DNA of 64,000 nt from an uncultured Bacteroidales bacterium (GTDB taxonomy: Bacteria; Bacteroidota; Bacteroidia; Bacteroidales; Muribaculaceae), in assembly GCA_902792895.1 (NCBI GenBank), contig CADBBK010000004.1:210928-274927 (forward strand), in the 5' to 3' direction. The translations under genes and the position numbers were made by a program. Positions 1 through 8,847 of the stretch are shown piece after piece. The notes beneath the pieces were generated by a model that saw only the letters and a list, made by a program, of their open reading frames with translations, ran no database searches and had not been told where the DNA came from. Numbering within the stretch: the stretch's first letter is position 1; each line of letters starts with the position of its first letter.

Positions 1-379
1 AAATCGGCAACGATATCAGCCAGCAATTTAGAAATGGAGATTTTTTGACTGTTTTTCTAACAAATTGCTTTGGAAAGGCAAATTTGCAAACAAAAATTTA
101 CTTGACCAAAACTTTAAGCGAAAAAATGAAATCTAATGACCGAAAACGGTAATTTTTTCGCAATTTTTTAATATCAAGAACAGTTTTTTATGGTTTTTAA
201 CATTTGTAATTGTAAAAAAAACGCCTATTTTTTGGCTATTCGAAAAAAAATGTAGAATTTTGCACGTTGTTAAAAAATGATAACCAAAATGGAATATCGG
301 CGCTCGGTGCGTCGATGCGGCAAAAATTAGATAAAAATTAGGATTATCAACTTTAATATTAACAAATTAAAACGTGCTT
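1..379. other. AT-rich upstream region of the first SusC gene
   Basis: No credible gene is seen here. The stretch is strongly AT-rich with many A and T runs, in contrast to the GC-rich coding DNA that follows. I found no exact TAnnTTTG element; the nearest thing is a TTTG at about 259-262 with poor spacing to an upstream TA. It is probably the promoter and long 5' leader of the SusC/SusD operon, but no operator or regulator gene is visible inside the window. Confidence 0.4.
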
Positions 380-3300
380 ATGAAAAAGACATTAGCTCTT
401 TTGGGCGCATTGATCATGCTGTGCGGCTCTGGATACCAGGCCCAAGCAGCCCCTGCGCCCCAGGTGTCGGCTAATTCCGCCACCAGCATTGTGACAGGCC
501 GCGTTGTCGATGAACAGGGTCTACCCGTCATCGGCGCCAGCATTGTCGAGGTTGGAACGACCCGTGGCACATCGACCGATGTGGACGGTAACTTCTCGTT
601 TAAAGCTAGCCCCAACGCTAAGCTTCAGATTTCGTTCATCGGCTACAAGACCGAGACCATGCGTGCCAACAACGGCATGCGCGTCGTGCTCACCGAGGAC
701 AACGCCAAGCTCGATGAGATCGTAGTCGTTGGTTACGGTACGCAGCGCAAGGCCAACCTGACCGGTGCTGTCAGCACCGTGGAAGTGGACAAGGTGCTCG
801 GTTCCAAGTCCGAGACCGATATCCGTAAGTCTCTGCAGGGTAACGTCCCCGGCTTGACCATCCTGAATGCCAACGGTGACATCAGCGCTGATCCCTCGAT
901 TGTAATCCGTGGTATCGGTACGCTGAATGGTAGTGGCGGTGTGCCCCTGTACATCGTTGACGGTGTGCCCGTTGAGAATTTGGGTGACCTGAACGCCGCC
1001 GATATCGAGAACATCAGTGTCCTCAAGGATGCTGCTTCGACCTCGATCTACGGTACCCGTGCAGCCTTCGGTGTTGTTCTGATCACCACCAGGACTGCCC
1101 ACGTCAAGGACAACGTGAAGGTGCAGTACACCAACAACTTCGCTTGGAGCCAGGCTACCACCTTGCCCGACTATCCCAATGTTCCCACTCAGGTGGCCGC
1201 CCTTAACGACGTGAACCACCGCATGGGCGTTGCATCGGAGCTCTTCGGTATGTACATGGACAGCGAGGCTTTCCAGAATGGTATCAACAACTGGGTTAAG
1301 AAGCATGGCGACATCAAGGACAAGTATCGTGAGATGGTCTATGGTGACGACTATGATGAGAACGGTTACTATGCCAACTGGGATGTTCCCGGCATCATGT
1401 TCAACAACCACGCTCCCAGCCAGAGCCACAACCTGAGTGTAACCGGCAACTCGGGCCGCATCAACTTCTACACCTCGGTAGGTTACAACCAGAAGCAGTC
1501 GCTGATGAACTTCAACCCCGACAAGTTCCGCAAGTACAATGCTACGGCCAACGTGTCGGTGCGTGCTACCGACTGGTTGGAGCTGGGTACCCGCGTGAGC
1601 TATGTCGACAGGACCTATAACACCCCCTACAAGCGTGGTGCCGGTACCTATCAGTACCTGTGGCGCTGGGGTTCGTTCTTTGGCCCCTACGGCTACTTTG
1701 TAGATCCTAACGACGGTAAGCAGTATGACGCCCGCACCATGATCGGCGGTCGCAACACCGGTGGTGACTGCTACTACAAGATGAACAACATGAGCCTGGG
1801 CGTGTTCGGCAAGATTGACTTTGGCTATGGCCTGAGCTTCAATGCCGACTACACCTTCATCAAGAGGACCAACAGGTACAAGGGCGTAGGTCTTCCCTCT
1901 ATCGTCTATAACACTTGGGGTCTGAATCCTCAGGGTCCTGTGGACATCACAGGCTCAACCTTTATCGAGACCGAACGCGCTTTCAAGGAGAACCACGTTG
2001 CCAACGGTTACTTTGATTGGAACCGCTCCTTCAAGGATGTCCACAACTTCAACCTGAAGGTGGGTGCCAACGTGGATAAGACTGATTTTGAGAAGCTGTA
2101 CTTTGAGCAGCACGGCATCCAGGATGTCAACCTGCCTGAGCTGGCTCTCACCAATGACTACTACAGCTATGAACACCATCACGAGCATTGGGGTTCTGCA
2201 GGTTTCTTCGGCCGCATCAACTATGACTACAAGGGCATCTATCTGCTCGAGTTGAATGGCCGTTATGACGGTTCGAGCAAGTTCCCCAAGAAGGACCAGT
2301 GGGCATTCTTCCCCTCAGCATCTATCGGTTATCGCATCAGTGAGGAGGCCTTCTGGGCTCCCATCAAGAACACCATCAGCAATGCCAAGATTCGTGCATC
2401 TTATGGTATGATCGGTAACCAAGATGTGGGTGATTACCTGTTCCTTGAGACCATGGCTAAGAACCAGGACTATGGTAAGAACGCCACTAAGGTTAATTGG
2501 TTAAATGGCAATTTGCTCACCGACTTCTTTGGTCTTCCCAAGATGGTTTCGGAATCCCTGACCTGGGAGAAGATTGCTACCCTCAACGTAGGTCTTGACC
2601 TGGCCTTCTTCAATGGTCATCTGAACGTGACCGCCGACTGGTTCCAGCGTGAAAACAGAAATATGATTGCTCCCGGTAAGGCTCTGCCTTCGGTTATCGG
2701 TGCAAGCGCCGCTTGGGAGAACGCAGGTGATATGCGCACCCGTGGTTGGGAAGTCAGCCTTGACTACCGCAACCGCCTTGGCAACGTTGATTTCTATGCC
2801 ACCGCTGTCGTGAGTGACTATAAGACCAAGATCACCAAGTGGGACAGCAACAACATGATCAACACCAACTACTCCGGCAAGGAGTATGGCGAGATCTGGG
2901 GCTTTGAGACCGAGCGCTACTTCGACTTCAACGACTTCAATGCCGACGGCACCTACAAGCAGGGTGTTGCCGACCAGACCAAGCTGCAGTCCAATGGCTT
3001 TGTTTACGGCCCTGGTGACATCAAGTTCAAGGACCTGGACGGTAACGGTGTTATCGACTGGGGTAAGGGTACTCCCGAGGACCATGGTGACCTGAAGCGC
3101 ATCGGTAACAAGACCCCGCGCTATCAGTACTCGCTGCGTCTGGGTGCTGCCTGGATGGGCTTTGACGTTGACTTCTACCTGCAGGGCGTAGCTAAGCGCG
3201 ACATGTGGACCCAGTCTGCATTCGTGATGCCGTTCATGCGTGGTGCCGACGCTATCTACACCAACCAGACTGACTACATCACCGAGGCTGACTATGCCAA

Positions 3301-4228
3301 CGGTATCATCGACCAGGACGCTGCATTCCCCCGCATGTGGGCTGGTGGCGCTGGCCGTGGTAGCGTTTCGAGCGACATCCTTGACCTGGGTAAGTTCAAC
3401 TTCTATCCCCAGACCAAGTATCTGGTGAACATGAGCTACCTGCGCATGAAGAACATCACCGTTGGTTACACGCTGCCGCAGAACTGGACCCGCAAGGCTA
3501 TGATCGAGAAACTGCGCATCTATGCTTCGACCGACAATCTGTTCGACATCATCAACCACAGCAACCACACTGGTCTCGATCCCGAGATCAACACCGGTGT
3601 GGGTTCTTATGGTAACGCTGTTTGGGGCCGTACCGATCCCATCATGCGCACCTACAGTGTAGGTCTGCAACTGACCTTCGGCAGCAGCGGTCACAGTGCA
3701 GTTGCCGCTCCCGTTGACAACAGCGCCTTGAACGCCCAGATCAATGACCTGCGCGCTCAGCTCGCCGATGCTCAGAATGCTGCCAACGCTCGCATCGCTG
3801 ACCTCCAGAACCAGCTCAACGCTGCCAACAACCGCGCTAACCAGCTGCAGAAGGATCTCAACGACTGCCAGAAGAGCAAGGGCAACATGATTGACAAGTC
3901 GCTGCAGTACATGACCATCCTCGTTCACTTCCCCGTGAACAAGACCAACGTTACCGCTGACCAGCAGCCCAACGTGGAGCGCATCGCCGCTTACATGAAG
4001 AGCCATCCTGGTTCCACCTGCACCATCAACGGTTATGCTTCGCCCGAGGGTCCCAAGGACCACAACATCGACCTCGCTAACGGCCGCGCCGCCAGCGTCA
4101 AGGACATGCTCGTGAAGAAATATGGTATCGATGCTAAGCGCATCAACGCACAGGGTCAGGGCATCAGCAACATGTTTGATGAGCTGAGCTGGAACCGCGT
4201 TTCGATCTGCGAAATCATCGTGAAGTAA
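380..4228 (+). CDS. SusC/RagA TonB-linked outer membrane protein with C-terminal OmpA-like domain
   Basis: This is the outer-membrane barrel of a SusC/SusD nutrient importer, 1282 residues. The ATG at 380 is preferred over the in-frame GTG at 374 because it begins a standard signal peptide (MKKTLALLGALIML). After the signal come a carboxypeptidase-regulatory-like domain (about 38-115), a TonB plug (DEIVVVGYGTQRKANLTGAV, about 117-230, including SVLKDAASTSIYGTRAA) and the beta barrel, which ends near residue 1100 at YSVGLQLTFG. Normal SusC proteins stop there. This one continues with a coiled coil of repeated Asn/Ala/Leu/Gln (about 1111-1170) and an OmpA-like domain (about 1175-1282) with GYASPEG and LANGRAASVKDML, the Bacteroidetes form of the peptidoglycan-binding motif. 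It is followed directly by a SusD gene. The substrate cannot be told from sequence, and no glycan-degrading enzymes lie next to it. Confidence 0.93.
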   Translation: MKKTLALLGALIMLCGSGYQAQAAPAPQVSANSATSIVTGRVVDEQGLPVIGASIVEVGTTRGTSTDVDGNFSFKASPNAKLQISFIGYKTETMRANNGMRVVLTEDNAKLDEIVVVGYGTQRKANLTGAVSTVEVDKVLGSKSETDIRKSLQGNVPGLTILNANGDISADPSIVIRGIGTLNGSGGVPLYIVDGVPVENLGDLNAADIENISVLKDAASTSIYGTRAAFGVVLITTRTAHVKDNVKVQYTNNFAWSQATTLPDYPNVPTQVAALNDVNHRMGVASELFGMYMDSEAFQNGINNWVKKHGDIKDKYREMVYGDDYDENGYYANWDVPGIMFNNHAPSQSHNLSVTGNSGRINFYTSVGYNQKQSLMNFNPDKFRKYNATANVSVRATDWLELGTRVSYVDRTYNTPYKRGAGTYQYLWRWGSFFGPYGYFVDPNDGKQYDARTMIGGRNTGGDCYYKMNNMSLGVFGKIDFGYGLSFNADYTFIKRTNRYKGVGLPSIVYNTWGLNPQGPVDITGSTFIETERAFKENHVANGYFDWNRSFKDVHNFNLKVGANVDKTDFEKLYFEQHGIQDVNLPELALTNDYYSYEHHHEHWGSAGFFGRINYDYKGIYLLELNGRYDGSSKFPKKDQWAFFPSASIGYRISEEAFWAPIKNTISNAKIRASYGMIGNQDVGDYLFLETMAKNQDYGKNATKVNWLNGNLLTDFFGLPKMVSESLTWEKIATLNVGLDLAFFNGHLNVTADWFQRENRNMIAPGKALPSVIGASAAWENAGDMRTRGWEVSLDYRNRLGNVDFYATAVVSDYKTKITKWDSNNMINTNYSGKEYGEIWGFETERYFDFNDFNADGTYKQGVADQTKLQSNGFVYGPGDIKFKDLDGNGVIDWGKGTPEDHGDLKRIGNKTPRYQYSLRLGAAWMGFDVDFYLQGVAKRDMWTQSAFVMPFMRGADAIYTNQTDYITEADYANGIIDQDAAFPRMWAGGAGRGSVSSDILDLGKFNFYPQTKYLVNMSYLRMKNITVGYTLPQNWTRKAMIEKLRIYASTDNLFDIINHSNHTGLDPEINTGVGSYGNAVWGRTDPIMRTYSVGLQLTFGSSGHSAVAAPVDNSALNAQINDLRAQLADAQNAANARIADLQNQLNAANNRANQLQKDLNDCQKSKGNMIDKSLQYMTILVHFPVNKTNVTADQQPNVERIAAYMKSHPGSTCTINGYASPEGPKDHNIDLANGRAASVKDMLVKKYGIDAKRINAQGQGISNMFDELSWNRVSICEIIVK

Positions 4229-4260
4229 TGATTATGAACTCAATTAAAACAGATATAATT

Positions 4261-5976
4261 ATGAAATCACTGAAATCAATTATACTGTGTGGACTGGGTG
4301 TTGCCTTGCTGTCGCTGGCTTCTTGCTCGGATGTGCTCGACACCGAGCCCTATGATCAGTTTACCAAGGACAACTATTTTACCAGTGAGACCAACGTCCA
4401 GCTGTTCGCCAACAAATTCTATGACACCTTTACAGGTTATGGCAGCGGCAGTGGTGACTACTACTTCAACACCCTGAACGATGACCAGGCTTCTACCGGT
4501 ATCACCAAGTGGACTTACATGAATGTACCCGGTAGTGCTGGTGCTTGGAGCACTCCCTATACTGAGATTCGTCGTGCCAATATCCTTATTGCCGCTGTGC
4601 CTAACGTTGAATCAATGAACGAAGCAAGGAAGGCCAACTGGCTGGGTATCGGTCGCCTGTACCGTGCATGGCAGCACTATAAGCTCGTTCGCTCCTATGG
4701 TGACTGCTATTGGGTGGACAAGGTGCTTGACCCCAATGACGAAGACATCCTCTACGGTCCCCGTCAGCCCCGCAACGACGTGATGGACAAGGTGCTTGAG
4801 GACCTGAACTTCGCTTGCGCCAACATCACCGACAATGCCAACTCGCGCACCGCTTTCAACAAGTGGGTGGCCCTGGCCATGAAGGCCGAGGTTTGCCTCT
4901 ATGAGGGCGACTACAGCAAGTATGTGACCAAGAACAATGAGCGTGCCAACCGTTACCTGGCCGAGGCCAAGAGCGCTTGTGAGCAGATCATGAGCTCGGG
5001 CAACTTTGCCTTGAACGGCAACTACCAGGCTAACTTCAACTCGCTTGACCTGGCCGGTAACCCCGAGATGATCCTGTACAAGAAGTACATCCAGAGCACC
5101 TTAGCTCATGGTACTATCGACTACACCTGCGGTTCTACCCAGGTGAACGGTATGACCAAGGATGCCTTCGACAGCTACCTGTTCAAGGATGGTAAGCCCC
5201 TGGCTACCACCAGCCTGAACAAGACTGACCACGGTACCATTGTTGTTGTTGACGACAACTCCGGTCTCGGTGAGGCTCCCCACATTGACATCAGCAACGT
5301 GCTCGCTAACCGTGACCCGCGCTTGAGCGCTCAGGTGGACAAGATTCTCCAATTCCCCGGCTGTGGTTATGCTCGCTTTGGCGGTGCTCAGTCCACCGCT
5401 TCGACGGGCTACGGTGTGTTCTTGTTCGATACCAACCTGATCGACAACGTCAACCGTCAGAGCACCTATGGTAACTGGACCGATGCTCCCATCTTCTGGT
5501 ATGCTGAGATCCTGTTGAACTATGCCGAGGCTTGCGCCGAGATGGGTAACATCACCCAGAACGACCTCGACAGGTCCATCAACCTGCTGCGTGACCGCGT
5601 GGGTATGCCCCACCTGCTGACCAGCGTTGAGGCCGATCCCGCCAACAACATGGGCGTGAGCAACATCATCTGGGAGGTTCGCCGTGAGCGCCGCGTCGAG
5701 ATGATGTACTGCATGAACGACCGTTACTTCTCGCTGTTGCGTTGGAACAAGCTCTCACTGCTCGACACCGATAATAATCCCAACCTGAGCCGTGGTGCTT
5801 ATGTTGCAGGATATAATGCAATCAGCCTTGCTGAAGTCGATGTTGACGCCGACGGTTACATCAACTGCTCGAACAACGGTGCTCCCCGCAAGTGGGATGC
5901 CAAGTACAACCTGTTCCCCATTCCCGACGATCAGCGCAACCTGAATCCTCAGATTGGCCAGAACCCCGGTTGGTAA
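4261..5976 (+). CDS. SusD/RagB family outer-membrane lipoprotein
   Basis: This is the surface lid and substrate-binding partner of the SusC gene just upstream, 571 residues. An ATG at 4228 overlaps the SusC stop codon, but the ATG at 4261 starts a clean lipoprotein signal (MKSLKSIILCGLGVALLSLA then SCSD), so I choose it. The mature start DVLDTEPYDQFTKDNYF is the usual SusD N-terminus. The middle carries the family's tetratricopeptide-like helices (GRLYRAWQHYKLVRSYGDCY), and the C-terminal part has IIWEVRRERRVEMMYCMNDRYFSLLRW and a final NLNPQIGQNPGW. Overlap or close spacing with SusC indicates one transcript. A strong hairpin terminator follows at about 6046. Confidence 0.95.
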   Translation: MKSLKSIILCGLGVALLSLASCSDVLDTEPYDQFTKDNYFTSETNVQLFANKFYDTFTGYGSGSGDYYFNTLNDDQASTGITKWTYMNVPGSAGAWSTPYTEIRRANILIAAVPNVESMNEARKANWLGIGRLYRAWQHYKLVRSYGDCYWVDKVLDPNDEDILYGPRQPRNDVMDKVLEDLNFACANITDNANSRTAFNKWVALAMKAEVCLYEGDYSKYVTKNNERANRYLAEAKSACEQIMSSGNFALNGNYQANFNSLDLAGNPEMILYKKYIQSTLAHGTIDYTCGSTQVNGMTKDAFDSYLFKDGKPLATTSLNKTDHGTIVVVDDNSGLGEAPHIDISNVLANRDPRLSAQVDKILQFPGCGYARFGGAQSTASTGYGVFLFDTNLIDNVNRQSTYGNWTDAPIFWYAEILLNYAEACAEMGNITQNDLDRSINLLRDRVGMPHLLTSVEADPANNMGVSNIIWEVRRERRVEMMYCMNDRYFSLLRWNKLSLLDTDNNPNLSRGAYVAGYNAISLAEVDVDADGYINCSNNGAPRKWDAKYNLFPIPDDQRNLNPQIGQNPGW

Positions 5977-5978
5977 TT

Positions 5979-6012
5979 GGCATTAGGCGTTAGGTTTGAG
6001 GCCTTAGGCCAT
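5979..6012. repeat. Short TTAGG-type repeat patch
   Basis: Just after the SusD stop, short units such as CATTAGGCG, TTAGGTTTG and CTTAGGCC occur back to back. They resemble a degraded copy of the heptamer arrays seen elsewhere in the window (for example 41280-41410). Confidence 0.4.
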
Positions 6013-6036
6013 CACCGCCTAACGACTGAGACATCC

Positions 6037-6095
6037 AAAAAAAACGGCTGCCGCCGCGTCACTTACGACACGGCGGTAGCCTATTTTCTTTTCTC
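6037..6095 (+). terminator. Rho-independent terminator of the SusC/SusD operon
   Basis: The arms 6046-6060 (GGCTGCCGCCGCGTC) and 6067-6081 pair over 15 bases with two G-T wobbles and a six-base loop, preceded by an A run and followed by ATTTTCTTTTC. It probably also serves the convergent gene ending at 6123. Confidence 0.85.
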
Positions 6096-6122
6096 TATTA
6101 GTTCTAGATAATCTAGAAAAAC

Positions 6123-6887
6123 TTACTGGTAATCACGGATTCTCACATCGATGCCGCTGCCTTCAAGCAGCTTGACCACTTGCTGGATGTCGGTCTGGCC
6201 GTAGTGGTAGGGGAAAAGCACTGCAGGCTTGATCATCATGGCGGCATGTGAGCACTGCTCGGGCGTCATCGTGTAGGGCAGGTTGCAGGGCAGGAAGGCC
6301 ACGTCGATGTCCTTGATTTCAGCCATCTCAGGGATGTCCTCGGTGTCGCCGGCAATGTAGATGCGCATGCCCTCGATGGTGAGCACAAAGCCGTTGTCAC
6401 GGCCCTTGGGGTGGAATTGCAGTTTTTCGGGCGAGTTGTTGTAGGCCGGCACGGCCTCAACGTGGGTGAATAGCTCATCTGGCAATTCCAGATGATCACC
6501 GTTCTTCATCACCACGCCCTGGCCACCCAACATCTCGTGGCAGCGGGCATTGGTAATCAGCATGGTTCCTTTCTTACTTAACTGATTGATAGCCACCGAG
6601 TCCAGATGGTCAAAGTGCTCGTGCGTCACCAGGATGTAGTCAGCCTTGGGTAGGGTAGAGTAGTCGGTCTCGGGCTTCACGGCAGTCGTCACCGGGTCCA
6701 CATAGATCCACTTGTCGCCCACCTGCATCCTCAAGCTGCCGTGCTTGATGCAGTACATCTTCACTGTCGTGCCGCTCTGGGTCTTGAACACGTCGCATCC
6801 AGGTTCACCATTCTCTCCATTTTGTGCCGTGCAACTGCACATGCCACTAACAATCATCATAGCCATAACTAAAAATTTTACTTTCAT
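6123..6887 (-). CDS. MBL-fold metal-dependent hydrolase, predicted lipoprotein
   Basis: The 254-residue product is a metallo-beta-lactamase-fold hydrolase of the UlaG/YtnP-like class. The metal-binding motif THEHFDHLD (about 92) is intact, and further ligands are likely in AGDTED (about 177) and FPYHYGQTD near the C-terminus. The ATG at 6887 is chosen over an upstream in-frame ATG at 6956 because it starts a lipoprotein signal (MKVKFLVMAMMIVSGMCSC). A TACCTTTG promoter element sits about 33 bases upstream, which would put the longer start before the transcript. The substrate is unknown; relatives cut lactones or phosphodiesters. It is transcribed alone. Confidence 0.85.
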   Translation of the reverse strand: MKVKFLVMAMMIVSGMCSCTAQNGENGEPGCDVFKTQSGTTVKMYCIKHGSLRMQVGDKWIYVDPVTTAVKPETDYSTLPKADYILVTHEHFDHLDSVAINQLSKKGTMLITNARCHEMLGGQGVVMKNGDHLELPDELFTHVEAVPAYNNSPEKLQFHPKGRDNGFVLTIEGMRIYIAGDTEDIPEMAEIKDIDVAFLPCNLPYTMTPEQCSHAAMMIKPAVLFPYHYGQTDIQQVVKLLEGSGIDVRIRDYQ

Positions 6888-6920
6888 TATCGTCAACTGT
6901 TTAAATGGTTTCTTGCCCAC

Positions 6921-6928
6921 CAAAGGTA
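6921..6928 (-). promoter_or_regulatory. -7 promoter element of the MBL hydrolase gene
   Basis: On the minus strand this reads TACCTTTG, an exact match to the Bacteroidetes consensus TAnnTTTG, 33 bases before the chosen start. Confidence 0.6.
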
Positions 6929-7034
6929 AAACAAACCTTTCATTCACTGACAACAAATGAACAAAAAATGATGTTTTCGGCCGTTTTATGAATCATTTGT
7001 CTGCCTAAACTCACCTTTTTCAGGAAAAAAATTA

Positions 7035-7042
7035 TACCTTTG
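7035..7042 (+). promoter_or_regulatory. -7 promoter element of the first nucleoside kinase gene
   Basis: TACCTTTG matches TAnnTTTG exactly and lies 21 bases before the ATG at 7064. Confidence 0.65.
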
Positions 7043-7063
7043 CAGACAAAACTCAGAGCAGCA

Positions 7064-8749
7064 ATGAAAAAGTACGATGAGCTCAAGGTGTTCTGCAAGA
7101 ATACTAACGAGTACATAGACATGGAAGGTGGCGAAACGCTACTCGAGCTCTATGACACGATCAAGGGCCGCCTGGATCTCCAGGGCGAGGCCGTGTGTGT
7201 GCTGGTGAACAACAAGGTTGAGGACTTGCATTACCCCGTCTTTTCCCCCAAGCACATCGAGTTCATCGACATCCGCAGCAATGACGGCTACCGCGTGTTC
7301 ACGCGCTCGCTGTGCATGGTGCTCTACAAGGCCCTCAACGACCTGTATCCCGGCAAACGCCTCTGCATCCAGCACAGCATCAGCAACGGACATTACTGCC
7401 AAATCAAGCATGAAGAGCATTTCCTGACACCCGGCATCATCGAACACCTCAAGAAGCGCATGGTCGAGATTATCGACGCCGACCTGCCGTTCATTCGCCG
7501 TGAACGGCTCACCGCCGATGTCATCGAGATGTTCCGCAAGCAGGGGCTCAAGGACAAGGTGCGGCTGCTGGAGAGCGTCAACCAGCTCTACACGATCTAC
7601 TACAAGCTCGACAACATCATCGACAGTTTCTACGGTCCGCTGGTGCCCTCAACGGGCATGCTCAAACTCTTTGACCTGGTGCCCTACGAGAAAGGCATGC
7701 TGCTGCTCGGGCCCAACCGCAAGAAGATTGACGAGGTAGCACAATGGGAACCTCAACCCAAACTCTTCCAGGCGTTTACCGACTATATCAACTTCAACAA
7801 GATTATCAGGCTGGGCGACGTGGGTGAACTCAACCGCGCCATCAGGGCGGGCTATGCTCCGCTGCTGATCAACGTGGTCGAGGCCCTGCACAACAAGCAC
7901 TTTATCCAGATTGCCGACGAGATTACCCGACGCTACCACGAGGGCGGTGCCCGCGTGGTCCTCATCGCCGGACCGTCGTCAAGCGGCAAGACCACATCGT
8001 CCAAGCGGTTGGCTATCCAACTGATTACCAACTGCATTGTCCCCAAGGTGATAGAGCTTGACAACTACTTCGTCAACCGCACTAACACCCCGCGCGACGA
8101 GAAGGGGGACTACGACTACGAGTCGCTGTATGCCCTCGACCTGGAGCAGTTCAACAAGGACGTCACCGACCTGCTGGCCGGCAAGGAGGTGGCCATGCCC
8201 ACCTACAACTTCAAGACCGGCGAGCGGGAGTACCTGGGCAACACCCTCAAGCTCGGGAAGGGCGACATCCTGCTCATGGAAGGCATCCATGGCCTGAATA
8301 CCGAGCTCACGCGCAACATACCTGAGAGCCAGAAGTTCCGCATCTTTGTGTCGGCACTCACGACGCTCAACATCGACGACCACAACTGGATAGGCACCCA
8401 CGACAACCGCTTGCTGCGCCGCATCATCCGCGACCACAAGTACCGCGGCTGCGCAGCCTTGGACACCATCCAGCGATGGCCCAGCGTGCGCCGCGGCGAG
8501 GATAAGTGGATCATGCCGTTCCACGAGAACGCCGACGCCATGTTCAACTCATCATTGCTGTTTGAACTGGCAGTAATGAAGAACTACGCGCTGCCGATAC
8601 TGCAACAGGTTCCCAGCAGCACGCCAGAGTATGCCGAGGCAACACGACTGATAAAATTCCTCAATTACTTTGAGCCGCTGGACGAGAAAGACATTCCCAG
8701 CACGAGCCTGCTGCGCGAATTCCTGGGAGGAAGCAGCTTCCACTACTAA
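7064..8749 (+). CDS. Uridine-kinase-like nucleoside kinase with N-terminal TGS/ThrRS-like region
   Basis: The 561-residue product belongs to the long nucleoside kinases of Bacteroidetes. The first 60 or so residues resemble a TGS (ubiquitin-like) domain, and the next section (GYRVFTRSLCMVLYKALNDL, HSISNGHYCQI) resembles the second additional domain of threonyl-tRNA synthetase. The kinase part starts near residue 285, with P-loop GPSSSGKTTSS at about 302, ELDNYFVNRTNTPRDEKGDYDYES, and LLMEGIHGLN. It probably phosphorylates uridine/cytidine or a related nucleoside with ATP or GTP, but the N-terminal domains suggest a different or regulated substrate. The ATG at 7064 is used because an in-frame TTG at 7040 lies inside the promoter element. 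A shorter paralogue follows at 8848. Confidence 0.9.
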   Translation: MKKYDELKVFCKNTNEYIDMEGGETLLELYDTIKGRLDLQGEAVCVLVNNKVEDLHYPVFSPKHIEFIDIRSNDGYRVFTRSLCMVLYKALNDLYPGKRLCIQHSISNGHYCQIKHEEHFLTPGIIEHLKKRMVEIIDADLPFIRRERLTADVIEMFRKQGLKDKVRLLESVNQLYTIYYKLDNIIDSFYGPLVPSTGMLKLFDLVPYEKGMLLLGPNRKKIDEVAQWEPQPKLFQAFTDYINFNKIIRLGDVGELNRAIRAGYAPLLINVVEALHNKHFIQIADEITRRYHEGGARVVLIAGPSSSGKTTSSKRLAIQLITNCIVPKVIELDNYFVNRTNTPRDEKGDYDYESLYALDLEQFNKDVTDLLAGKEVAMPTYNFKTGEREYLGNTLKLGKGDILLMEGIHGLNTELTRNIPESQKFRIFVSALTTLNIDDHNWIGTHDNRLLRRIIRDHKYRGCAALDTIQRWPSVRRGEDKWIMPFHENADAMFNSSLLFELAVMKNYALPILQQVPSSTPEYAEATRLIKFLNYFEPLDEKDIPSTSLLREFLGGSSFHY

Positions 8750-8756
8750 CCTAACG

Positions 8757-8802
8757 AACTGGGCCCTATTGTGTTGCGCAATAGGGCCCAGCGGTTTTTA
8801 TA
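8757..8802 (+). terminator. Terminator between the two nucleoside kinase genes
   Basis: CTGGGCCCTATTG and CGCAATAGGGCCCAG pair almost perfectly around a short TGTTG loop and are followed by GGTTTTTATAAT. The second kinase gene therefore probably needs its own promoter or depends on readthrough. Confidence 0.8.
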
Positions 8803-8847
8803 ATAGAGCATAACAACAAAAAACATATAGAACATATAGATACATCC

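Noticed and set aside
374-379. GTG at 374 as the SusC start
   Set aside because: It adds only two residues before MKKTLALL, and the ATG at 380 is a standard start of the signal peptide.
2501-4063. A 520-codon minus-strand frame inside the SusC gene
   Set aside because: Antisense shadow of a clear SusC/OmpA coding region; the product has no recognisable domain and is rich in Val, Leu, Gly and His.
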